Shown here: positions 53,406 through 63,311 of the stretch, piece by piece
How the letters are laid out: every line of letters starts with the position of its first letter
How positions within the stretch are numbered: position 1 is the first letter of the stretch
Assembly: GCA_032251435.1 (NCBI GenBank)
Contig: JAVVEH010000011.1
Span: forward strand, 31,550 to 95,549
DNA from: JAVVEH01 sp032251435
GTDB taxonomy: Bacteria; Verrucomicrobiota; Lentisphaeria; Oligosphaerales; MVZH01
DNA: 64,000 nucleotides
Reading direction: 5' to 3'
The notes under the pieces: generated by a model
The model's input: only the letters and a program-made list of their open reading frames with translations
What the model was told of the DNA's origin: nothing
Databases searched by the model: none
Position numbers and translations under genes: made by a program

Positions 53406-54185
53406 TCACCAGCGCGTCCGGACTTTCACCCCCGCCGCGGTCAAGTGGTCCTTAATCGCCTTGACCTTGTACCCGCCGAAATGCGTCATGGAGGCGATCA
53501 GCGCGGCGTCCGCGTGGCCGGCGGTCAGAACCTCCGCCAAATGGTCGGGTGTCCCCGCGCCACCGGAAGCGATGACAGGGATTCCCACGTGTGTTGAAAT
53601 CAACCGTGTCAGATTGATTTCATAGCCATCCCGCGTTCCGTCCGCGTCAATGGAATTCAAACAGATTTCACCCGCGCCCAGTTCCTCAGCCCGTTGAGCC
53701 CATTCAAGAGCGTCCATACCTGTATGGTTCCGTCCGCCATGGGTGACAATCTCATACCCGCTAGGGGTTTGATCCGTCTCAGTGACTTTCAGAACATCCA
53801 TGCCCAGCACGACACACTGATTGCCAAAGGCTTTCGCGCCCTGGGTGATAATCTCCGGATTACGCACCGCCCCGGTATTGACACTGACCTTTTCCGCCCC
53901 CGCCTGGATCACCGCCCGCATGTCGTCCAGTGTGTTCAGACCGCCGCCCACCGAAAACGGAATAAATATCTCCGCCGCCACCCGGCGGACCACATCAAGG
54001 ATGATCCCCCGTTTTTCATGCGACGCGGTGATGTCATAGAACACCAGCTCATCGGCGCCCTCCTCATAGTAATAGCGGGCCATATCCACGGGATCACCGA
54101 TGTCAACATTATTTTGAAATTTGACACCCTTGGTGGTGCGCCCGGCTCTGACATCCAAGCATGGAATGATTCGTTTACTCAGCAC
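53406..54185 (-). CDS. hisF: imidazole glycerol phosphate synthase subunit HisF
   Basis: 259 residues starting with GTG at 54185 (reads M/V-LSKRIIPCLDV); the longer frame to 54374 is not similar to HisF, and a GTG at 54191 is an alternative. The fold is the half-barrel of HisF with catalytic Asp residues in PCLDV and INSIDADGTRDGY, and phosphate loops at VGGGLNT and ASGGAGT. HisF uses ammonia from HisH to build imidazole glycerol phosphate and AICAR. No hisH or other his genes are adjacent. Confidence 0.95.
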   Translation of the reverse strand: MLSKRIIPCLDVRAGRTTKGVKFQNNVDIGDPVDMARYYYEEGADELVFYDITASHEKRGIILDVVRRVAAEIFIPFSVGGGLNTLDDMRAVIQAGAEKVSVNTGAVRNPEIITQGAKAFGNQCVVLGMDVLKVTETDQTPSGYEIVTHGGRNHTGMDALEWAQRAEELGAGEICLNSIDADGTRDGYEINLTRLISTHVGIPVIASGGAGTPDHLAEVLTAGHADAALIASMTHFGGYKVKAIKDHLTAAGVKVRTRW

Positions 54186-54619
54186 GTTCACACATCCTGT
54201 CGGCAAGATTTTTGTAAAACAGCAATGTAGCCTGACAACGGGAAAAATCGATACCCGGCCGCGCGTTTGTCTCAAAGGCGGGCATGTGGGATGTCCACGA
54301 AGGAACTCACAGACTGAGGTGTTTCCCGTCGGCCTTAGGCGGATGAAGGGACCGCTTGACTCCCCCGCGTGCAAGCGCGTGACACCATTTTCCGCTTAAG
54401 GTTCTTCCCGCTCATTCCCACGTTTCTGTCCATCATGTTTGTGTCAAATACCTCTTTTCGTTTTTTCATCTGTTTTCACAGATTGTTTGACGGCATCTCA
54501 TCCTTCCGCCTTTTTCTTCCGCCGGGCTTGCCTTATGGCGGGGCGGAATATATTAGGGGGTTTGTCGTATTCAGCAAAGATTTGACGTAGCACTAACCAT
54601 TTATCCGCGGGGTTTCGCC
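54186..54619. other. 434-bp region without a gene
   Basis: Between divergent hisF and rpoZ. Only poorly supported short frames are present. It must hold promoters for both sides, but I could not single out a convincing -35/-10 pair or hairpin. Confidence 0.6.
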
Positions 54620-54823
54620 TTGAACGAAGAACTTATTGAACGGGCCAAAGCAAAAGTCGACGATGTTCGAATCCTCATTAACGGCGCCAGCAAACGAGCC
54701 GCTGAGCTCGCCCGCGGGGCGCGTCCCTTAATTCACTTGACTCCCGGCCAACACGTTGACTTCCTGGATGTGGCCCTTGAAGAGATTGCCGAAGGCAAGC
54801 TCCTGTTGCAGATCGACGATTGA
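54620..54823 (+). CDS. rpoZ: RNA polymerase omega subunit-like protein
   Basis: 67 residues starting at TTG 54620. The sequence (NEELIERAKAKVDDVRILINGASKRAAELARGARPLI...DFLDVALEEIAEGKL) follows the omega subunit pattern, including the SKRAAEL helix and the DVALEEIAEGK ending. Omega helps assemble the RNA polymerase core. It is the first gene of a plus-strand group with rnd and lon, 434 bp from hisF. Confidence 0.8.
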   Translation: MNEELIERAKAKVDDVRILINGASKRAAELARGARPLIHLTPGQHVDFLDVALEEIAEGKLLLQIDD

Positions 54824-54828
54824 GCGCG

Positions 54829-55959
54829 ATGCTTCTTACCACACCGGAAGATGTCCGGGAATTTTGCGGAGCTTTGGCGGGCAGCCCGTTTATCGCCGTC
54901 GACACGGAATTCCAGTGGGACCGCACCTATTTCGCCGGCCTGAGTCTGGTGCAACTGGCCTCTCCTGACCGGGCGGCGATGATTGATTGTGTCGCTGTGG
55001 ATGATCTCTCTCCCCTGCGGCCTATCCTCCACGATCCGGACTGTTTAAAAATCTTCCACAGCGCCAGTCAGGACTTGGCGATTCTCGCCCGGGTGCTCGG
55101 CGCCCAGGTGGTGAATGTGTATGACACCCAGATTGCCGACGCGATGCTCGGGGGTCCCCATCAGATGAGCTACGCCAAACTCGTGGGCGCCTATTTGGAT
55201 ATTGAGGTGGACAAGTCATCCCAGAACACCGACTGGTTGAAACGCCCGTTGTCAGAAAAACAATTGGTCTACGCCCAGGCTGATGTGACGCATTTGGCTG
55301 AGATATATCCGATGCAACGGCGCCGCCTGGCGGACGCGGGCCGCCTGGATTGGGCGTTGGAGGACTCTCATTGGCTGGAGACTCATCCCCCTATGGAAGC
55401 GACAGATCCGGATACCGCTTACCAGGAGATAAAAGGCTGGGGACGTTTGGATAAGCGTCAGTTGGGAAATCTGATGGCGCTGGCCCGGTGGCGGGAAATC
55501 TATGGCAGGGAGAATGACCTGCGCCCGCGCTGGCTGCTGGCTGACCGGTTACTGCTCGATTTCGCCCAGCGCGGCCGCTTCAGCTCGAAAGCCCTCGCCA
55601 AGGAACAACCGTGGATCGCCCGCCGGGCGGACAAACTCAAGGGGCTGGTCAATGAGGTGCTGGAACGCGCGGCGGAGACACCCCTTGAGGCCATTCCAGA
55701 CAGACGGCGGGGAAGCCGGCCGACTCCGTTGGAAAAGGAATTGACCGCGCTGGCTGATCACATAATTTCGGAGCGCGCCAAGGAGCTGGGCATCGAGAAA
55801 ATGATTCTCGCCAGCCGGGCGGATTTCACGTCGTTGGTCCACGGCCTCGTTCAGCGGGGGGACATCCCCGCGGACACCCGCCTGGTGACAGGCTGGCGGA
55901 AAACCATCATCGGCGACACCCTGGCCGCCGCCATTCTGTCACGGCGCGCGGAAAGATGA
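54829..55959 (+). CDS. rnd: ribonuclease D
   Basis: 376 residues from ATG 54829; an in-frame TTG at 54820 overlaps the rpoZ stop. The DEDDy exonuclease domain is clear: Asp/Glu in FIAVDTEFQWDR, Asp in FHSASQDLAIL, and Tyr/Asp in VYAQADVTHL. A C-terminal HRDC domain follows (LGNLMALARWREIYGRENDLRPRWLL). RNase D trims the 3' ends of tRNA precursors. It sits directly after rpoZ and before lon, on the same strand. Confidence 0.93.
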   Translation: MLLTTPEDVREFCGALAGSPFIAVDTEFQWDRTYFAGLSLVQLASPDRAAMIDCVAVDDLSPLRPILHDPDCLKIFHSASQDLAILARVLGAQVVNVYDTQIADAMLGGPHQMSYAKLVGAYLDIEVDKSSQNTDWLKRPLSEKQLVYAQADVTHLAEIYPMQRRRLADAGRLDWALEDSHWLETHPPMEATDPDTAYQEIKGWGRLDKRQLGNLMALARWREIYGRENDLRPRWLLADRLLLDFAQRGRFSSKALAKEQPWIARRADKLKGLVNEVLERAAETPLEAIPDRRRGSRPTPLEKELTALADHIISERAKELGIEKMILASRADFTSLVHGLVQRGDIPADTRLVTGWRKTIIGDTLAAAILSRRAER

Positions 55960-55993
55960 ATCACACCCTTTATCACGATGTGAACTTGTTTGA

Positions 55994-58411
55994 ATGATGA
56001 CCAAAAAATCACACGAAAAAGATAGCCCGGAACCCGCCGCTCCCGCGGAGTCCGCGGAAAAGACCGCCACAAAACCCCGCAAACGGCGGAAACGCAAAAA
56101 GAAGCAACTTTTGCCCGTTTTCCCCTTGCGGGACAACGTGCTTTTCCCGTTCACCATCACGTCCTTGGCGGCGGAAGACCCCGAAATGCTTCAGCTCATT
56201 GATGACGCTGTGGCCAAAGACCGCCTCATCGCGGTTGTCCCGGCCGAAGACGTTGAAAATGATGGCAAGCATGGGTTGGCCTTTCATGGTGTCGGCTGTA
56301 TCGGCAGAATCATCAAAACCCTGCGCCTGCCGGATGAAAGCCGCCGCATATTGGTCCGCGGTGTCAAACGGATTCTGTTAAAAGACGTGATTGAAGGAGA
56401 GGCTTACCCCATCGCCGAAGTCGCGCCTCTGGTTGAAAAAAATGATGAGGAGACAATTGAACTACAGGCGATCACCCAGGCTGTTTCCCAAAAATTTCAG
56501 GCCTTGGTGTCCAAAGGCCCCCAGTTTCCTGAGGAATTACGGGTCGCGGCGTTTAACGTGGACGACAACGCCCGCCTGGTGGACCTCATCGCTGACACGA
56601 TTAATTTAAGTTTTGAGGAAAAGGTTCAGATTCTAGGCAATCCGTCCCTGCGGGAGCGCCTGGAAATGATTGTGGCCTTTTTGGGGCGGGAAGAAATCCT
56701 CATGCAACTGGGGGGGGAAATTCAGAACAAGGTGGGCGCGGCCTTCGCCGAATCCCAGCGGGAACAATTTCTCCGGGAACAACTGAAAGTGATCCAGGAG
56801 CAACTGGGAGAAGGGAACGAAACCCCTGATTTGGCGGATTTAAAAATCAAGTTGGCGGAGGCGGATCTGCCTGAGGATGTGCGGGAAACCGCGGAGAAAG
56901 AGTTTGAGCGCCTTAAAATGATGCATCCGGCGGCGGGTGATTACAACGTGTCCCGCACCTATATCGACTGGTTGCTGACGCTCCCCTGGCGGATTTTTTC
57001 CGACGATCAACTGGATATCACCGAGGCGAAACGTGTCCTCGACCGGGATCATTATGATTTGGTCAAAGTGAAGGAACGCGTGTTGGAATACCTGGCGGTT
57101 TTGCAGCTCAAAAAAGACATGAAATCGCCGATTCTCTGTTTTGTCGGCCCGCCGGGAGTGGGAAAAACATCCCTGGGCCGCAGTATCGCCGACGCCCTGG
57201 GGCGGACGTTCGTCCGCATCTCTTTAGGGGGTGTCCGCGACGAGGCGGAGATCCGCGGGCATCGCCGCACCTATGTCGGAGCGCTCCCCGGGCGGATCAT
57301 TCAGGGTCTGAAACGGGCGAAAACCGGCAACCCCGTCTTTATGCTGGACGAAATTGACAAGCTGGGCAATGATTTCCGGGGCGACCCGGCCAGCGCCTTG
57401 CTGGAAGTGCTGGATCCCCAGCAAAACGACACGTTCGCGGATCACTACCTTGAACTGCCCTTTAACTTGTCCAACATTCTGTTCATCACCACGGCGAATC
57501 TGCTCGATCCCATTCCCCCCGCCTTGAAAGACCGGATGGAAGTGATTCATGTGCCGGGCTACACGCAACATGAGAAATATCAAATCGCCAAACGCTTTCT
57601 CGTGCCGCGGCAGATGAAAGCCAACGGATTGAAGCTCCGCCAGCTCACCTTTTATAAATGCGCGTTGGACGAAATCATCTCCGTTTACACCGCCGAGGCC
57701 GGTGTCCGCAACCTGGAGCGTGAAATCGGCGCGGTCTGTCGCAAACACGCCCGGGCGATGGTGGAGGGACGCGCGGATCCCAAGGTGCGGAAAATCGTGA
57801 AACGCGAGGATATCCGCGGGTACCTGGGGCCGCGGCGCTTATTCCCGGATATGGCCGTGGACGAACCCCGGATCGGACACGCCACAGGCATGGCCTGGAC
57901 TTCAGTCGGCGGCGAAATTCTCCACATTGAGGCCACTTTGGTCCCCGGCAAAGGCCAGTTGGTGTTAACCGGTTGTCTGGGTGACGTGATGAAAGAAAGT
58001 TGTCAGATCGCCCTTAATTACGTCCGCAGCCAGAGTGAGCGCCTGGGCATCGACTGCCACGTTTTAGAAAAACATGATGTGCATGTGCATGTGCCGGCGG
58101 GGGCCACCCCCAAAGACGGCCCCTCCGCGGGCACGGCGATGGTCACGGCGCTCGCCTCGTTACTTTCCGGACGGCCCGCCAAACCGTATATCGCCATGAC
58201 CGGGGAAATCACCCTCCGCGGCCGGGTGCTTCCCGTCGGGGGAGTGAAAGAGAAAGTCCTGGCCGCCGCCCGCTCGGGAATCCGTGAGATCCTCCTGCCG
58301 GCTCAGAACGCCGGTGACCTGGAGGAGGATGTGCCGCCGGAAATCGTTCAAAAAGTAACCTTCCATCTGATTAAAGACGCCGCGGAAGCGCTCACCTTAA
58401 CCTTGGTTTAA
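55994..58411 (+). CDS. lon: ATP-dependent protease Lon
   Basis: 805 residues, normal for LonA. A Lys/Arg-rich lead of about 40 residues is followed by the N-terminal domain (LLPVFPLRDNVLFPF). The AAA+ module has Walker A GPPGVGKTSLGRS and Walker B FMLDEIDK, then the C-terminal protease domain with the Ser of KDGPSAGTAM and the catalytic Lys further on (GGVKEKVLAA). It degrades damaged and regulatory proteins in the cytosol. No clear heat-shock promoter is seen; a hairpin follows the stop. Confidence 0.97.
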   Translation: MMTKKSHEKDSPEPAAPAESAEKTATKPRKRRKRKKKQLLPVFPLRDNVLFPFTITSLAAEDPEMLQLIDDAVAKDRLIAVVPAEDVENDGKHGLAFHGVGCIGRIIKTLRLPDESRRILVRGVKRILLKDVIEGEAYPIAEVAPLVEKNDEETIELQAITQAVSQKFQALVSKGPQFPEELRVAAFNVDDNARLVDLIADTINLSFEEKVQILGNPSLRERLEMIVAFLGREEILMQLGGEIQNKVGAAFAESQREQFLREQLKVIQEQLGEGNETPDLADLKIKLAEADLPEDVRETAEKEFERLKMMHPAAGDYNVSRTYIDWLLTLPWRIFSDDQLDITEAKRVLDRDHYDLVKVKERVLEYLAVLQLKKDMKSPILCFVGPPGVGKTSLGRSIADALGRTFVRISLGGVRDEAEIRGHRRTYVGALPGRIIQGLKRAKTGNPVFMLDEIDKLGNDFRGDPASALLEVLDPQQNDTFADHYLELPFNLSNILFITTANLLDPIPPALKDRMEVIHVPGYTQHEKYQIAKRFLVPRQMKANGLKLRQLTFYKCALDEIISVYTAEAGVRNLEREIGAVCRKHARAMVEGRADPKVRKIVKREDIRGYLGPRRLFPDMAVDEPRIGHATGMAWTSVGGEILHIEATLVPGKGQLVLTGCLGDVMKESCQIALNYVRSQSERLGIDCHVLEKHDVHVHVPAGATPKDGPSAGTAMVTALASLLSGRPAKPYIAMTGEITLRGRVLPVGGVKEKVLAAARSGIREILLPAQNAGDLEEDVPPEIVQKVTFHLIKDAAEALTLTLV

Positions 58412-58430
58412 CCCCGCGCTCAGCGGGGTT
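58410..58430 (+). terminator. hairpin after lon
   Basis: AACCCCGC (58410-58417) and GCGGGGTT (58423-58430) form a perfect 8-bp stem with a 5-nt loop overlapping the lon stop codon. There is no long T-run, so efficiency is uncertain. Confidence 0.45.
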
Positions 58431-58491
58431 CCGCGACGGGGGGCCGGTTTTCCCGCGGGCCGCGCTCCCACGGAACCCGAAAAGGAACTCA

Positions 58492-59496
58492 GTGATGTCC
58501 GAAGAAGCCGTCAGCAGTCCCCTGGAAGCGATCAAAACCGCCCGGGAAAAAATTTTCAGCCAAATCCACCGGGTTGTGGTTGGCCAGGATGAGGCGATTG
58601 AACACATCATCATCGCCATCCTGGCGGGTGGTCACGCCTTGTTGCTGGGCGTGCCGGGACTGGGCAAAACACTGCTGGTCAAAAGCGTCGCCCGCATGTT
58701 TTCTTTGGACTTTAAACGGATTCAATTCACCCCGGATTTAATGCCGGCGGACATTTTCGGATCAGAGTTGATCGAAGAGGATCCGGCCACTGGCAAACGG
58801 AGTTTCCGGTTTTCCCCGGGCCCGCTTTTCGCCAACATCATCCTGGCGGACGAAATCAACCGGACTCCGCCGAAAACCCAGGCCGCCCTGCTGGAGGCGA
58901 TGGGCGAGCAACACGTCACCGTGGGTGGCGAAACCCGCCCGCTGCCCCCGCCGTTTTTTGTTCTCGCGACACAAAATCCCGTGGAACTGGAAGGCACGTA
59001 CGCGCTGCCTGAGGCGCAGTTGGACCGCTTTCTCTTAAACATTGTTTTGGACTATCTGACCGTTGAAGATGAGATGGCGATGGTGTCGGCGACCACGGGC
59101 GAGACCGTGCCCGAACTGGAGACAATTTTCACGGGCGCGGAGATCATGGCTCTGCAAGCCATCGCCCGCCAAGTTCCCGCCGCCGACAATGTGGTGGCCA
59201 ACGCCGTCCGACTGGTCAGCGCCACCCGCCCCACGTCCAGTCTGGCCCCCGCCCTGGTCAAAGAAAAAGTCAAATGGGGGGCTGGCTCACGGGCGTCCCA
59301 GGCGCTGATTATGGCCGGCAAAGCCCGGGCGTTGCTCCATGGCCGCCATCATGTCTCGACCGACGATGTGCGGGCTCTGGCGGTTCCGGTTTTACGCCAC
59401 CGGGTCATTCCCAATTTTCACGCGGACGCCGCGGGCATCACGTCAACAGCCATTATCGAAGCGTTGCTCCAATCCCCTCATGTCATCACTCAATGA
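58492..59496 (+). CDS. MoxR-type AAA+ ATPase
   Basis: 334 residues. Walker A is GVPGLGKTLL and Walker B IILADEINR, with the family signatures RIQFTPDLMPADIFGSEL and FVLATQNPVELEGTYALPEAQLDRF. MoxR ATPases act as chaperones for metal insertion or complex assembly together with von Willebrand factor A proteins, two of which follow directly. The end overlaps the next gene by 17 bp, which shows close coupling. Confidence 0.95.
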   Translation: MMSEEAVSSPLEAIKTAREKIFSQIHRVVVGQDEAIEHIIIAILAGGHALLLGVPGLGKTLLVKSVARMFSLDFKRIQFTPDLMPADIFGSELIEEDPATGKRSFRFSPGPLFANIILADEINRTPPKTQAALLEAMGEQHVTVGGETRPLPPPFFVLATQNPVELEGTYALPEAQLDRFLLNIVLDYLTVEDEMAMVSATTGETVPELETIFTGAEIMALQAIARQVPAADNVVANAVRLVSATRPTSSLAPALVKEKVKWGAGSRASQALIMAGKARALLHGRHHVSTDDVRALAVPVLRHRVIPNFHADAAGITSTAIIEALLQSPHVITQ

Positions 59497-60379
59497 CATT
59501 CTTTCCCCCGCCGCGCTGGCGGATGTGGATAACTACCAACTGCTCGCCAAGGTGGTGGTGGAGGGATTCATGGCCGGGCAGCACCGCAGCCTGTTTCACG
59601 GCACCGGCAGTGAATTCGTTCAATACCGGGATTATTCCCCCGGAGATGAACTCAAATACGTGGACTGGAAAGCGTTCGCCCGGCGGGACCGCCTCTACAG
59701 CAAGGTCTTTGAGGAAGAAACCAACATGGACTGCGCCATCATCCTCGACACCAGCGCCTCCATGGGCTATCAAGGCGCCCGCGCGGACTGCGCGAAAATC
59801 CGCTACGCGGCGATGATCGCCGCCTGTCTGGCGTATCTGGCCTCCCGGCAAGGGGATAATATCGGCTTCTCCGCCTATGCTGAAGAGCTGCTTTATTTTT
59901 TCCCCGCTGACCGCCCGGCTAAACGCCTTAAGCACATTTTCACCGCCCTGTCCGGGCTCTCCGCGCGGGGATCGGCCGAGCACGGGAAACACCTTTCGTT
60001 CATCGCCGAAAGCATGCGTAAACGGGGCATGGTCGTCGTTATCTCGGATTTTCTGGAAGCGGAACACCGCGTTCCCGATCTGCTCAACGCCTTCCGCTTC
60101 AAGGGCAAGGAGACTATTGTCATTCAAGTGTTGGATCCGGATGAGGTTGACTTTCCCTTCACCGGCGCCCGGCGCTTTCAGGACAGCGAGACACATGCCC
60201 GCGTCAGCACATCTCCGGCCACCGTCCGGGAAGATTACACACGGGCCATGCGGGAAGCCATGACAACATTAAAAGACGCGTGTCACGCCAGTCAAGTGGA
60301 TTGCCTGCAGGTGACCACGGATCAGTCTCTCGGGATTGCTCTGGCCGCCTATCTGCACCGGCGGGGAGCGGTCTTTTAA
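59480..60379 (+). CDS. DUF58 domain protein of the MoxR operon
   Basis: 299 residues from ATG 59480, inside the end of moxR. The DUF58 signature is complete: FHGTGSEFVQYRDYSPGDELKYVDWKAFARRDRLY, then a VWA-type metal site ILDTSASMG. DUF58 proteins work with MoxR ATPases, and the DxSxS site suggests Mg-dependent binding of a partner. Its end overlaps the start of the next gene (TAATG). It is the central member of a moxR-DUF58-BatA operon. Confidence 0.93.
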   Translation: MSSLNDILSPAALADVDNYQLLAKVVVEGFMAGQHRSLFHGTGSEFVQYRDYSPGDELKYVDWKAFARRDRLYSKVFEEETNMDCAIILDTSASMGYQGARADCAKIRYAAMIAACLAYLASRQGDNIGFSAYAEELLYFFPADRPAKRLKHIFTALSGLSARGSAEHGKHLSFIAESMRKRGMVVVISDFLEAEHRVPDLLNAFRFKGKETIVIQVLDPDEVDFPFTGARRFQDSETHARVSTSPATVREDYTRAMREAMTTLKDACHASQVDCLQVTTDQSLGIALAAYLHRRGAVF

Positions 60380-62352
60380 TGATGACCTTCACCTATCCCT
60401 GGATTCTGGCCGGCGCGGCGGCCGCGGTCATTCCCCTCGCCTTGCACCTTATGCGCCGGGAAATCACCCGTGACCTGCTTTTCCCGAGTGTCCGCTTTAT
60501 CCGTAAAGGACCGGTTCCCAAGAAAGGCGAACGGCGGTTGCGGGACATTCTCCTGCTGCTTTTACGCATGGTGACTCTCATCCTGCTCGCGGTTTTTTTC
60601 GCCGCCCCTTTTTATCCCCTCCCCCCGGCGGTCCCCGGCGCGGATCCCGCGAAAACCCACATTGTTTTGCTTGATGTCTCCGCCAGCATGTCAGCCAAGG
60701 GCAAACAGGATCAAATACTCGCCGCCATGAAAGCGCTGGCCACGGAAAACCCGAATCATGAATTCCACGTGATGTTATCCGCCAATGGTGTTGTCGAAAC
60801 CCGCCCGGCGCTCACTGCCGGAAGCATTATTGACCACATGGCGGCGATCCGGTTCGGCACCGCCGCCGGCGACCACGCGGACGCCCTGCGTCAAGTCGTC
60901 CGCCAAATAACGGCCTCCCCCGGCGCGGCGCTGACGATTATCTCGGATTTTCAAGTGACCGACTGGGCGGCGGAGATTCTTCCGGAACTGCCGCCGGACA
61001 CCCCTTTACACCTTGTTCCCATTGGCTCACCGGAGAGCAATCTAAGCATCCAGTCAGCCCGGCCGCGGCGGGAAGGAACAGACGGGTCACACGTTCAGGT
61101 GGACATCCGGAATCACGGCCCCGAGCCCCGTTCCACCACCCTTTCCCTGAGCGTGGGCGACACGGTGGTTTCTCAATCCATCACCTGTCCTCCCCGTCAC
61201 GATAAAACGGTTTTCATTTCCCTGCGGGATCCAACCAGCGACATCGCGGCCGTCTGGTTGGAGGATGCGGATTTCACGCTTGACAACACCTTCCACCTTT
61301 GGCTGGGAGAACCGGCCCCGCGGCGACTGGTGGCGGTCTTCGCGGAAACAGACCGGGAAACGGCCGCCAGGGAGATGTATTTTATCAGCAAAGCCCTGTC
61401 CATTCAACCGGCGAACAGCCGCGACCGGTTCGTGATGACACCGGCGACGACAACATCATTTTTCGCCTTGGATTTAGGGGAGGTGGACGGCTTGATTCTG
61501 TTAGGCGCGGCGGCTCATCTTGAAGAACCGGGATTTCAGCAGGTGAAAGCGTTTTTGGACCGGGGAGGCACTGTTTTCTGCACATCCTCGCCCAGTCAGC
61601 CCGCCCGGCAGTTTATCGGACTGAAACGGCACGGACTGCTCACCGCGGATTTTCACGGCGTGATATCCGAACAGCCGGACACCGGAGTGTCTCCCGCCAT
61701 CGATTCGGTTAACGACATGACAACCGTGGGAAGGCTGTTCGCCAATGTCGACGATTCAGATCTGTTTTTCACCCCCATCCGAAAAATGGTCCGGTTCACC
61801 GCCTACCTTCCGGCCACCGCGGTTTTCTCCACCCGGGATAAAGATCCTTTTCTTGTTCACCAGGCCGTCGGTAAAGGGGATTTTTACTTTTTATCAGCTC
61901 CGTTGACCACTGATTGGACAGAGCTGCCTGTGTCCATGTCATTTCTACCCATGATTCAGGAAATTTTCACGCCGGGGACGGCCAGCCAAGGCGTGCTCAG
62001 CTTGGTTTGCGGAGAGGGGCTGCCGTCCCGGAGAGACTTGAGTGGCAAAGAGATCTCCCTGGCCGCTCCAGGCTGGGAAAACCGCGCGTTTGACGCGCCG
62101 CCGCAAGCGGGAAGCGTCGGTCTCACACCGGTGGAAATCAACGTATCACGGCGGGAGTCCTCCCTGCTCACGCGTCCCTTGACGGCTGTCCGCTTAGCGT
62201 TGACCGGGTCGCCCTGGGATCGAAAAACCGCGGTCACCGCCACAGTCCCGCCTGAAAAACGGGATCTGCGCCCGCCCATCGCCCTGGCGCTGCTCGCGGC
62301 GCTCCTCCTGGAAACACTCCTGGCCTCTGGATTATTCACGCGGCGTGAATAA
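60379..62352 (+). CDS. BatA/VWA-type membrane protein
   Basis: 657 residues, start at the ATG overlapping the previous stop (TAATG); a second ATG lies 3 bp on. The N-terminal 90 residues hold the BatA helix pair (YPWILAGAAAAVIPLALHLM and a second helix). A von Willebrand A domain with IVLLDVSASMS follows, then a long soluble region and a final membrane helix (about 635-653). The domain plan is that of Bat operon or aerotolerance-type proteins. With MoxR and DUF58 it forms a likely envelope-maintenance operon. Confidence 0.88.
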   Translation: MMTFTYPWILAGAAAAVIPLALHLMRREITRDLLFPSVRFIRKGPVPKKGERRLRDILLLLLRMVTLILLAVFFAAPFYPLPPAVPGADPAKTHIVLLDVSASMSAKGKQDQILAAMKALATENPNHEFHVMLSANGVVETRPALTAGSIIDHMAAIRFGTAAGDHADALRQVVRQITASPGAALTIISDFQVTDWAAEILPELPPDTPLHLVPIGSPESNLSIQSARPRREGTDGSHVQVDIRNHGPEPRSTTLSLSVGDTVVSQSITCPPRHDKTVFISLRDPTSDIAAVWLEDADFTLDNTFHLWLGEPAPRRLVAVFAETDRETAAREMYFISKALSIQPANSRDRFVMTPATTTSFFALDLGEVDGLILLGAAAHLEEPGFQQVKAFLDRGGTVFCTSSPSQPARQFIGLKRHGLLTADFHGVISEQPDTGVSPAIDSVNDMTTVGRLFANVDDSDLFFTPIRKMVRFTAYLPATAVFSTRDKDPFLVHQAVGKGDFYFLSAPLTTDWTELPVSMSFLPMIQEIFTPGTASQGVLSLVCGEGLPSRRDLSGKEISLAAPGWENRAFDAPPQAGSVGLTPVEINVSRRESSLLTRPLTAVRLALTGSPWDRKTAVTATVPPEKRDLRPPIALALLAALLLETLLASGLFTRRE

Positions 62353-62555
62353 ACCCCTCCTCCCTCCCCCCCCGCGCGTCATTTCACACCGCATACAGCC
62401 ACGTTGCCCATCCCGTTGATCACCGCTTCAACAAAAATTAACAAAAATGACACAGAACAACTGTTGATTTATATTTATCCGAGTGTAAGCTAGTGCATGT
62501 AGGATGTCTTGACATTTCTTATGACGCATCGTTTGGATTCAATACGGGTCATCAT

Positions 62556-63218
62556 GTGAGAAATAAAAACAGCGCATTTGTATTACTTGCGGCGCGAATT
62601 TTCCGTGTGGCCATGGTGGTTTCGGCCATCGGATTCCTTTGGGGACAGGACACGCGGCCGGAAAATTCAGAGTCGGCACGCGCCGCCGCTCCGGTTATAA
62701 AGCCAGGAGTCGTTCTTGAGATAGAAGTTTTGGCGTCCGGGGATATTGAAGTGCCGGCCAGCGACAAGCGGGTATCTGACGGCGGAACAATATCACTACC
62801 TCTCGTCGGCGATGTCAAAGTGGAAAATTTAACCATTGATCAGCTTCAAGAGGACTTGACCCGGCGTTACTTAAAATATCTGCGGAAACCACAGGTTCTG
62901 GTGGGGTTCAACTTGAACGATGACACCGACGGCATTTCGCCCTTTGGTCATGTCACGGTATTGGGTCGGGTTAAAAAGCCTGGGTGGATTAAAATTCCCC
63001 CCACGCGTAACTTAACCGTGGCCCGCGCCATTCAACAAGCCGGTGGATTTGACACCAGTGCGAAAGCCAGCTCTATCAAAGTGACACGACAGAATAAACA
63101 GAACGAGACCGAATCATTCACGGTTGACTTAAAGGCCATTGGATCTAAAGGCGACCTTAAGGGGGATTTAATCCTCCAGGCCGGGGATGTGATTTATGTC
63201 CCGGAGCAGATTTGGTGA
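62556..63218 (+). CDS. polysaccharide export protein (Wza/OtnA type)
   Basis: 220 residues from GTG 62556 (reads RNKNSAFVLLAARIFRVAMVVSAIGFLW), which gives a signal peptide; a GTG at 62493 is the earliest in-frame start and cannot be excluded. The body carries a Poly_export domain (PGVVLEIEVLASGDIEVPASDKRVSDGGTISLPLVGDVKVENLT) and a SLBB domain (VTVLGRVKKPGWIKIPPTRNLTVARAIQQAGG). Such proteins form the outer-membrane channel for capsular or exopolysaccharide. A barrel-like protein gene follows, as often in exopolysaccharide clusters. Confidence 0.88.
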   Translation: MRNKNSAFVLLAARIFRVAMVVSAIGFLWGQDTRPENSESARAAAPVIKPGVVLEIEVLASGDIEVPASDKRVSDGGTISLPLVGDVKVENLTIDQLQEDLTRRYLKYLRKPQVLVGFNLNDDTDGISPFGHVTVLGRVKKPGWIKIPPTRNLTVARAIQQAGGFDTSAKASSIKVTRQNKQNETESFTVDLKAIGSKGDLKGDLILQAGDVIYVPEQIW

Positions 63219-63311
63219 CATCAGCATTTTAAACGACACCCGTTCATGGACTAAAGAGAACGAGAACATGTTTTGAACTGAAAAACTAAGGCAATGTAAA
63301 GGGAAAAAACC